Below are positions 48,334 to 53,567 of a stretch of DNA of 53,567 bases, in pieces. Made by a program: the position numbers and the translations under genes. Under the pieces are notes generated by a model. That model was not told where the DNA came from, ran no database searches, and saw only the letters and a list, made by a program, of their open reading frames with translations. The stretch lies in contig SYEK01000007.1 in assembly GCA_005800815.1 (NCBI GenBank), positions 1 to 53,567 on the forward strand, written 5' to 3'. Within the stretch, counting starts at the first letter, position 1. Each line of letters opens with the position of its first letter. This stretch comes from Actinomycetota bacterium (GTDB taxonomy: Bacteria; Actinomycetota; Actinomycetes; Nanopelagicales; Nanopelagicaceae).

Positions 48334-48588
48334 ATGAGTCTTAAAGTCGAACTCGTATCTCCGACAGAGCGCGTCTGGTCGGGAGAGGCAAGCTTTGTCT
48401 CAGCCCGAACCGTTGAGGGTGATCTCGGCGTTTTGAGTAATCACTCACCGCTCTTTGGAGTCCTTGTCGATGGGGCAGTGAGCATAAAAGGAGTGGATGG
48501 AAGCATCACTAATTTCAATGTCAGTGGGGGCTTCCTATCGGTTGCAAATAATCGTGTCTCGATTCTTACAGAGAGCGTGGGTAAGTAA
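48334..48588 (+). CDS. atpC: ATP synthase F1 subunit epsilon, short form
   Basis: The product is only 84 residues. It has the N-terminal beta-sandwich (RVWSGEASFV, GDLGVLSNHSPL, GGFLSVANN) that binds gamma and the c-ring, but it ends where the C-terminal helical hairpin should begin. That hairpin inhibits ATP hydrolysis in many bacteria, so control here probably differs. The sequence shows a clean stop and no frameshift remnant. Its stop lies 1 nt from the convergent glpX stop. Confidence 0.94.
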   Translation: MSLKVELVSPTERVWSGEASFVSARTVEGDLGVLSNHSPLFGVLVDGAVSIKGVDGSITNFNVSGGFLSVANNRVSILTESVGK

Positions 48589-48589
48589 C

Positions 48590-49513
48590 CTACTTGAGGT
48601 GGTGTTCGGTTTCGATAAGGCGGACCGTCTTGGATTGGCCGCGCATCACAATCGACTGGCTCACTGCGCCAAAGCTGGTGTAGCGAATTCCCTTTATCAA
48701 TTCTCCATCGGTAATTCCGGTGGCAGCCAGGAAGACATCCTCTGAGTTCACCAAATCCTTGGTGTGCAAGACGGGTCCAGATGGCCTTGCATCGATATGG
48801 AGCTGGCCTTGAATCGAGCCACCCAGACAGATCATTGCAGCGGCGGTAATGACACCCTCTGGGGTGCCTCCAATACCCATCAGAAGATCTATTCCAGTGT
48901 TCGGACGGGCCGTTTCGATCGCAGCTGCGACATCCCCGTCTTGAATCAAACGGATGCGTGCACCGGCTTCACGTATCTCACTGATGAGCCGCTCGTGGCG
49001 AGGTCGATTAAGAACAATCACAGTCACATCACTGAGCGCCAGATTTTTGGCCTTGGCGACTGCTGCAATATTCTGCGCCGTCGTGGCATTGATGTCAATG
49101 ACATGGGCCGCCTCTGCTCCCGTGACTATCTTGTTCATATAGAAAGAGGTCTCTGGGTCAAACATCGTGCCCCGTGGTGAAAGAGCGATCACTGAGATTG
49201 CACCGTTCATCCCATTTGCAGTCAGTGATGTGCCATCGATTGGATCAACGGCCACATCATAAGATGGACCTTGTTGATTGCCCACGTGTTCACCGTTGTG
49301 CAACATAGGAGCATCATCTTTTTCACCTTCACCAATGACGACTACACCTGCCATATCAACTGTATTGATCATCTTGCGCATCGCCTCGACTGCAGCTCTA
49401 TCAGCTAAGTTCTTCTCACCTCGCCCGACCCATGGCGCAGCCGCGATCGCAGCGGTTTCGGTCACACGGATGAGCTCAAGGGCCAAGTTACGATCTGGAA
49501 TCGGTAACATCAT
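48590..49513 (-). CDS. glpX: Class II fructose-1,6-bisphosphatase
   Basis: GlpX removes the C1 phosphate of fructose-1,6-bisphosphate in gluconeogenesis. The 307-residue protein has [11 protein letters not shown] and DPIDGTSL, the metal-binding acidic motifs of the lithium-sensitive phosphatase fold. Its ATG overlaps the murA stop, so the two are co-translated. Actinobacteria usually rely on this form alone. Confidence 0.94.
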   Translation of the reverse strand: MMLPIPDRNLALELIRVTETAAIAAAPWVGRGEKNLADRAAVEAMRKMINTVDMAGVVVIGEGEKDDAPMLHNGEHVGNQQGPSYDVAVDPIDGTSLTANGMNGAISVIALSPRGTMFDPETSFYMNKIVTGAEAAHVIDINATTAQNIAAVAKAKNLALSDVTVIVLNRPRHERLISEIREAGARIRLIQDGDVAAAIETARPNTGIDLLMGIGGTPEGVITAAAMICLGGSIQGQLHIDARPSGPVLHTKDLVNSEDVFLAATGITDGELIKGIRYTSFGAVSQSIVMRGQSKTVRLIETEHHLK

Positions 49514-50769
49514 TCACGCCTGACTTTTGCACCTAGGGAGACTAACTGCTCGGCAAAGTTTGGATATCCACGATCGATGTGAAAGGCCGCATCGATCGTT
49601 GTCTCTCCATCACTGACGAGTGCTGCTAATACTAATCCAGCACCGGCCCGGATATCTGTCGCCTCTACTGGGGCACTGGAAAGCTCAGGTACTCCATCAA
49701 TGGAGGCATGGTGGCCATCAACTGATATCTGTGCGCCAAGACGGATGAGCTCGTTGACGAACATGAAGCGGGATTCAAAGACGTTCTCAGTGACGAGGGA
49801 GTGTCCATCAGCGATTGAGTTAAGGGCGATCACCATGGGCAGAAGATCCGTGGGAAAACCTGGATATGGAAGGGTTGCGACATCTATGGCCTGAGGTCTT
49901 GAATCCATGCGCACCCGAATCCCATCAGCCATTGTTGTAATGATTGCGCCGGCACTTGCTAATTTTTCTAGGGGGAGCTCGAGGTCGCCTGCGCGTGCCC
50001 CATGGATTGTGATGTCACCTTTGGTCATTGCAGCGGCAAAGGCCCAGGTCCCTGTGATAATTCGATCAGGGATTGTGGCGTGAGTGGTGGGGCTAAGTTT
50101 TTCAACACCGGTAATAGTGATCAACGGAGTGCCAAGGCCTTCTATCTGAGCCCCCATTGAGATGAGAAAATCTCCCAGATCTATCACATCAGGCTCACGT
50201 GCTGCGTTATCGATCGTTGTGACACCTTTAGCTAGGACCGCGGCAGTCATAATATTTTCAGTCGCACCTACGCTTGGAAAATCCAGTACGACTATGGCCC
50301 CGGTCAATCCAGCATCTGCCTGTGCAATAACATAGCCATGTTCAATATGCGCCTTGGCTCCCAATGACTCTAAACCCTTGATATGAAAATCTAATCCTCG
50401 AGAGCCGATTGCATCTCCACCCGGAAGAGCTACCTCAGCCTTGCCAATACGTGCTACCAATGGGCCCAACACATTGATGGATGCTCGCATCTTTCGAACC
50501 AGATCGTAATCTGCACGGTGACCTGGGAGTGCTGGCACATCTATTGTCACGCTGTCCTTTGAATGAATGACAGCGCAGCCCAAGCGGGTGAGTAAATCCG
50601 ACATGATCTCGACATCAGCGATCTCTGGGACATTCGTGATGGTCGTCTTACCTGTGGCCAAAAGGGATGCGGCCATGAGTTTGAGTACCGAGTTTTTGGC
50701 TCCTGTAACGGTGACCTCTCCACGCAGATTCACACCACCGCTGACACGAAAGCGATCCAGGGATGCCAT
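49510..50769 (-). CDS. murA: UDP-GlcNAc 1-carboxyvinyltransferase, fosfomycin-insensitive type
   Basis: MurA commits UDP-GlcNAc to peptidoglycan by adding enolpyruvate. The 419-residue protein has K25-N26 (GAKNS) and the flexible-loop motif PGGDAIGSR. The position normally held by the catalytic Cys (Cys115 in E. coli) is D119, whose codon at 50413-50415 is clear. Asp at this place is known from mycobacteria and chlamydiae, keeps activity and removes the target of fosfomycin. It is divergent from the adenosyltransferase across 28 bp. Confidence 0.95.
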   Translation of the reverse strand: MASLDRFRVSGGVNLRGEVTVTGAKNSVLKLMAASLLATGKTTITNVPEIADVEIMSDLLTRLGCAVIHSKDSVTIDVPALPGHRADYDLVRKMRASINVLGPLVARIGKAEVALPGGDAIGSRGLDFHIKGLESLGAKAHIEHGYVIAQADAGLTGAIVVLDFPSVGATENIMTAAVLAKGVTTIDNAAREPDVIDLGDFLISMGAQIEGLGTPLITITGVEKLSPTTHATIPDRIITGTWAFAAAMTKGDITIHGARAGDLELPLEKLASAGAIITTMADGIRVRMDSRPQAIDVATLPYPGFPTDLLPMVIALNSIADGHSLVTENVFESRFMFVNELIRLGAQISVDGHHASIDGVPELSSAPVEATDIRAGAGLVLAALVSDGETTIDAAFHIDRGYPNFAEQLVSLGAKVRRE

Positions 50770-50785
50770 GAGTGCAGTCTACTTA

Positions 50786-50791
50786 TAGGCT
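50786..50791 (+). promoter_or_regulatory. Candidate -10 box of the adenosyltransferase gene
   Basis: TAGGCT ends 6 nt before the ATG at 50798, with no ribosome-binding site. No good -35 box is seen. Confidence 0.3.
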
Positions 50792-50797
50792 ACGGGC

Positions 50798-51370
50798 ATG
50801 GTTAATTTAACGCGGATTTATACCAAGACCGGTGATGATGGCACGACATCTCTCGGAGACATGAGCCGGACCTCCAAGAATGATCCACGCCTTGAGGCAT
50901 ATGCCACTGTCGATGAAGCCAACTCATCGATAGGTGTCGTGCTTTCAACCGATGAAATCTCCTCAGATGTTCGTGCACTGTTAGTGCGAATCCAGAATGA
51001 CTTATTTGATGTGGGTGCAGATTTGTGCACTCCTGTAGTAGATGCACCAGCCTTTGAGCCCCTGAGAGTCCTTGAGTCACAGATCCTCTATCTAGAGGAA
51101 CAGATCGACAAATACAACGCAGAGCTCGAATCTCTACGCTCCTTCGTTCTTCCATCTGGTACCCCTGCCGCCGCACATTTACATGTCGCTCGAACTGTGG
51201 TGCGCCGCGCAGAGCGATGCACGTGGGCAGCGATTCACGCCTTTGGTGGCGGAGTCAACCAGGTAACAGCCAAGTATTTAAATCGCTGTTCAGATCTGCT
51301 CTTCGTTTTAGCACGCCATGCCAATAAAGAGATTGGGGATCAGCTATGGGTCCCAGGAGCAAACCGCTAG
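50798..51370 (+). CDS. ATP:cob(I)alamin adenosyltransferase (PduO type)
   Basis: The enzyme makes adenosylcobalamin from ATP and reduced cobalamin. The 190-residue protein has the ATP loop RIYTKTGDDGTTSLGD near its start, the helix motif VRRAERCTW and YLNRCSDLLFVLARHAN near its end, all typical of PduO-type enzymes. Cobalamin biosynthesis or cobalamin-dependent genes are not in the window. Its stop overlaps the end of the convergent secreted-protein gene by 4 nt. Confidence 0.93.
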   Translation: MVNLTRIYTKTGDDGTTSLGDMSRTSKNDPRLEAYATVDEANSSIGVVLSTDEISSDVRALLVRIQNDLFDVGADLCTPVVDAPAFEPLRVLESQILYLEEQIDKYNAELESLRSFVLPSGTPAAAHLHVARTVVRRAERCTWAAIHAFGGGVNQVTAKYLNRCSDLLFVLARHANKEIGDQLWVPGANR

Positions 51371-52041
51371 CTATTTAGAGCAGTGTAAGTTGATGAGGGA
51401 ACATTATCTGCCGCTGGGTCATGGTGGCATTTTATTGAGATGCCCCTGACCACATGTTTGAGAGTAAGTAGCTCTTGGCTGATGAGTAGAACAGTGATTA
51501 TCTGCTTGGGTTTTGTTGCCTTGGCTAGAACTTGAATAGTGCCAAAAGTACGCTGTGTTGAATCATCGGGCGAGGTTTGACCAACAAGTTTTGCATTGAC
51601 CTCCCACCATGTGCAGCCGTTGAAGGATGCAACTCGCACCGCTCCACATGAATATCTCTCACAGATTGGCACTCCATCGACAAGTTGGGCCAATTGGCTG
51701 GTCAATATCTTGCTATTGGATGCCGTACTAATGAGCTCTTTTGCGCTGGGTATCTTGGCGAAGACCTCACCATTTGATTTGAATCCAGCTGGTGGCCATT
51801 TTGGTGAGGGAGAGGGTGTGAGAGTGTTTTTCTTTCCTGGCTTCTTTGTCACCTTCGCCTTGGCTGTTGGAGTCGCCTTGGCTGTTGGAGTCGCCTTGGC
51901 TGTTGGAGTCGCCTTGGCTGTTGGAGTCGCCTTGGCTGTTGGAGTCGCCTTGGCTGTTGGTTTTGGTGAGATTGTTGCGGCATGGCTTACGGGTGTCATC
52001 ATAACTAGGGCCACTATGAGCGCCAATGCTCCTCTAATCAC
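51367..52041 (-). CDS. Secreted protein with ATPTAK repeats
   Basis: A 224-residue protein. Residues 1-21 form a signal peptide ending in SHA-A. A linker of KATPTA repeats (about 28-62) and a Lys/Pro-rich stretch follow. The C-terminal domain (about 85-224) has a Cys pair, CERYSC, then NGCTWWEVNAKLV, and one late Cys; it is not a family I recognise. I infer a wall-associated or exported protein. It is in line with the ABC transporter genes upstream (its start overlaps the permease end), so it could be a partner of that exporter. Confidence 0.65.
   Translation of the reverse strand: MIRGALALIVALVMMTPVSHAATISPKPTAKATPTAKATPTAKATPTAKATPTAKATPTAKAKVTKKPGKKNTLTPSPSPKWPPAGFKSNGEVFAKIPSAKELISTASNSKILTSQLAQLVDGVPICERYSCGAVRVASFNGCTWWEVNAKLVGQTSPDDSTQRTFGTIQVLAKATKPKQIITVLLISQELLTLKHVVRGISIKCHHDPAADNVPSSTYTALNS
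51857..51960. repeat. 18-bp tandem repeat in coding DNA
   Basis: The unit gccttggctgttggagtc is repeated five times without change (51857-51946), followed by a partial sixth copy. On the minus strand it encodes the hexapeptide ATPTAK, read in rotation as KATPTA. Confidence 0.92.
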
Positions 52042-52837
52042 GGTCCCACTTAAATTTTCTTACTGAGAAATAGATACCAACAAAGAGCCATAGAACCAAG
52101 ATGACAAAAGTCTTTTCGCTCTCCCAGGATTGTGCTACCTCTTGTTCTGCAAATGAATCGGGAAGAAACACTGAACGGATGCCTTGCGTCAGCCATTTGA
52201 GTGGGAAGATTGCGGCAAGCTGTTGCATCCAAAAAGGTAGTTGTGTGAAGACCAGAAAGACACCACTAAAGAACTGCAAGATGATCACAATTGGAGATAC
52301 AACGGCAGATGCACTTCGGCCACTTTTTGGCACGATGGAAAAGGCGATTCCAAGTGCAGTTGAGGATGCACTTCCTATGAGTACTAACCAGATAAAGGTA
52401 ATCCACTTACCTGGCTCAGTGGGAATCTGCACACCAAAGAAGGCAAAACCAAAGCCAAGCAACATCACGATCTGTATCACTGTGCTGACTGAGACCAGGA
52501 TCGCCTTACCGATGAAATAACTGGAGGCGGGCATCGGTGTGCCACGAAGTCGCTTGAGTGCGCCAAAGTCACGCTCAAGTGGAATTGTTATCGCCAATGC
52601 CTGAAAGCCAGTATTCACAAGACCTGAGGCGATCATCCCGGCGACGAAGTACTGAGAAAAAGTCACTCCCGGTGCAATGGTGTCTTTGAAGACCGATCCA
52701 AAGATTATGAGCAGGATAACTGGAAATAAAAGCGTGAAGACCACAGATTCGCGCTGGCGCGCGAATTGGCGCATCTCAAGGCCGCCACGGCGTATCCCGA
52801 GGGTGATGGCCTTTGGCAGCCTATTCATGATCTGCAC
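52034..52837 (-). CDS. ABC-2 type transporter permease
   Basis: A 267-residue protein with six hydrophobic helices. The sequence ERDFGALKRLRGTPMP is the family's coupling-region motif, as in drug, polyketide and heme-type exporters. It overlaps the ATPase gene by 17 nt and the secreted-protein gene by 8 nt. The exported substrate is unknown; the daunorubicin-exporter name sometimes given to such pairs is not supported. Confidence 0.9.
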   Translation of the reverse strand: MQIMNRLPKAITLGIRRGGLEMRQFARQRESVVFTLLFPVILLIIFGSVFKDTIAPGVTFSQYFVAGMIASGLVNTGFQALAITIPLERDFGALKRLRGTPMPASSYFIGKAILVSVSTVIQIVMLLGFGFAFFGVQIPTEPGKWITFIWLVLIGSASSTALGIAFSIVPKSGRSASAVVSPIVIILQFFSGVFLVFTQLPFWMQQLAAIFPLKWLTQGIRSVFLPDSFAEQEVAQSWESEKTFVILVLWLFVGIYFSVRKFKWDRD

Positions 52838-53567
52838 CGATCATTTTCAGATAAATATCCTCAAGGGAGGGGCGGATCACGGTCAGCTCTGGGATCTCAC
52901 CGTTGAACTGGGAGTTCAGCTTGTTGATGGTTGAGGTGGGATTGGCAGTCACCTCTGATTTGATCTCATCCCCATCTCGCCAACTCACAACTGCCTTGGC
53001 ACTGGCGCGCCCACCCAGATCTGCAGGAGAAGAGATCTCCACTATCTGCCCAGCATTGATCACACCTACCCGATCGGCTAGGGCCTCGGCCTCATCTAGA
53101 TAGTGCGTTGTCAGAAGGATCGTCGTCCCGCTCTGACGTAGTTGTCTAATCAGACTCCAAAAGCTGCGTCGTGCTTGGGGATCAAAGCCCGTTGTGGGTT
53201 CATCTAGAAATAGAAGTTCAGGATTTCCAATGATGCCCAGGGCGACATCTAAGCGCCTTCGCTGACCTCCCGATAGTTTTCGGATGAGGGAGCCTGCCTT
53301 CTCATCTAAGCCAACAGAGCTGATCACCTCATCTATCGGGCGAGGATTGGAGTAGTAACTGTGAAAGTGCTTGATCGTCTCAATGACCGTCAGATCACCT
53401 GCGTCCGAGGTCGATTGGAGAACAATTCCGATGCGATTGCGCCATTGACGTGCGGCCAGGCCACCACCACTGGGGTCAAAGCCGAGCACTGAAACTTTGC
53501 CACTATCACGGGCTCGATAGCCCTCAAGGATCTCCACCGTCGTGGTCTTACCTGCGCCATTGGGACC
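52821..53567 (-). CDS. ABC transporter ATP-binding protein, partial
   Basis: The gene runs off the right edge; its N-terminus is missing. The Walker A GPNGAGKTT lies at 53541-53567, so the true start is outside the window. The signature KLSGGQRRR, Walker B LLFLDEPT and the H-loop LLTTHYLDEAEALADR follow. With the permease it forms an ABC-2 exporter. The C-terminal extension PSLEDIYLKMIG is typical of this subfamily. Confidence 0.92.
   Translation of the reverse strand, partial: GPNGAGKTTTVEILEGYRARDSGKVSVLGFDPSGGGLAARQWRNRIGIVLQSTSDAGDLTVIETIKHFHSYYSNPRPIDEVISSVGLDEKAGSLIRKLSGGQRRRLDVALGIIGNPELLFLDEPTTGFDPQARRSFWSLIRQLRQSGTTILLTTHYLDEAEALADRVGVINAGQIVEISSPADLGGRASAKAVVSWRDGDEIKSEVTANPTSTINKLNSQFNGEIPELTVIRPSLEDIYLKMIGADHE

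Noticed and set aside
52101-52520. 139-codon plus-strand frame
   Set aside because: It is a shadow of the ABC-2 permease gene.

Overview
The window looks like a piece of chromosome from a freshwater actinobacterium, most likely the acI group (Nanopelagicales, Planktophila-like). This is inference from gene content: an actinorhodopsin-type proton pump, an actinobacterial DUF3039 gene, the clpS-DUF2017-murI and argS-lysA-hom-thrC-thrB-rho-rpmE-prfA-prmC-glyA-atp gene orders, a MurA with Asp in place of the catalytic Cys, and very compact spacing. Most of the window is housekeeping DNA. There is no insertion sequence, prophage, CRISPR array or obvious transferred island, and no gene-free stretch longer than about 300 bases.

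Layout. 1-3.7 kb: a secreted Thr/Pro-repeat protein cut by the window edge, then a divergent run of a degenerate E1/ThiF-like (TOMM leader-binding-like) protein and four small overlapping pilin/TadE-like genes. 3.7-7.8 kb: prfB, ftsEX, smpB and tmRNA (ssrA), with a structured unexplained stretch between smpB and ssrA. 7.8-13.8 kb, minus strand: a membrane protein, a GNAT acetyltransferase, a pirin, the three-gene transhydrogenase pntAA-pntAB-pntB, and argF. 13.8-19.9 kb, plus strand: DUF3039, a secreted GH18 protein, clpS, DUF2017, murI, rph, rdgB, and a histone-H1-like/transmembrane/FnIII protein. 20-24.5 kb, minus strand: an OafA-type acyltransferase with an SGNH tail, a coiled-coil protein with a basic tail, a hemolysin-III-like protein and an MFS carrier. 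24.6-27.6 kb: a DUF885 protein, the rhodopsin, a small membrane protein and tRNA-Leu(UAG). 27.8-41.2 kb: argS, lysA, hom, thrC, thrB, rho, rpmE, prfA, prmC, a Sua5-like gene, glyA and a TagO/WecA-type transferase. 41.2-48.6 kb: the complete F1Fo ATP synthase operon. 48.6-53.6 kb: glpX and murA (minus), an ATP:cobalamin adenosyltransferase (plus), a secreted ATPTAK-repeat protein, and an ABC-2 exporter whose ATPase runs off the right edge.

How the genes work together. The rhodopsin makes a light-driven proton gradient. The H+-type ATP synthase and the proton-driven transhydrogenase in the same window can turn it into ATP and NADPH. The prfA, prfB, prmC, smpB, ssrA and rpmE genes form a translation-termination and rescue set. 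The lysA-hom-thrC-thrB run and argF serve amino-acid synthesis. murI, murA, the TagO-like transferase and ftsEX serve the envelope.

Points most worth a second look: the E1-like/pilin cluster; a possible small RNA upstream of ssrA; a three-hairpin leader before rpmE that fits an L31 autoregulatory element; a Sua5-like protein that has lost its catalytic motifs; an epsilon subunit without its inhibitory helices; a rhodopsin with a glycine at the carotenoid-antenna position; H1-like tails on envelope or coiled-coil proteins; and a recurring -10 box about 6 nt before start codons, which suggests leaderless mRNAs.
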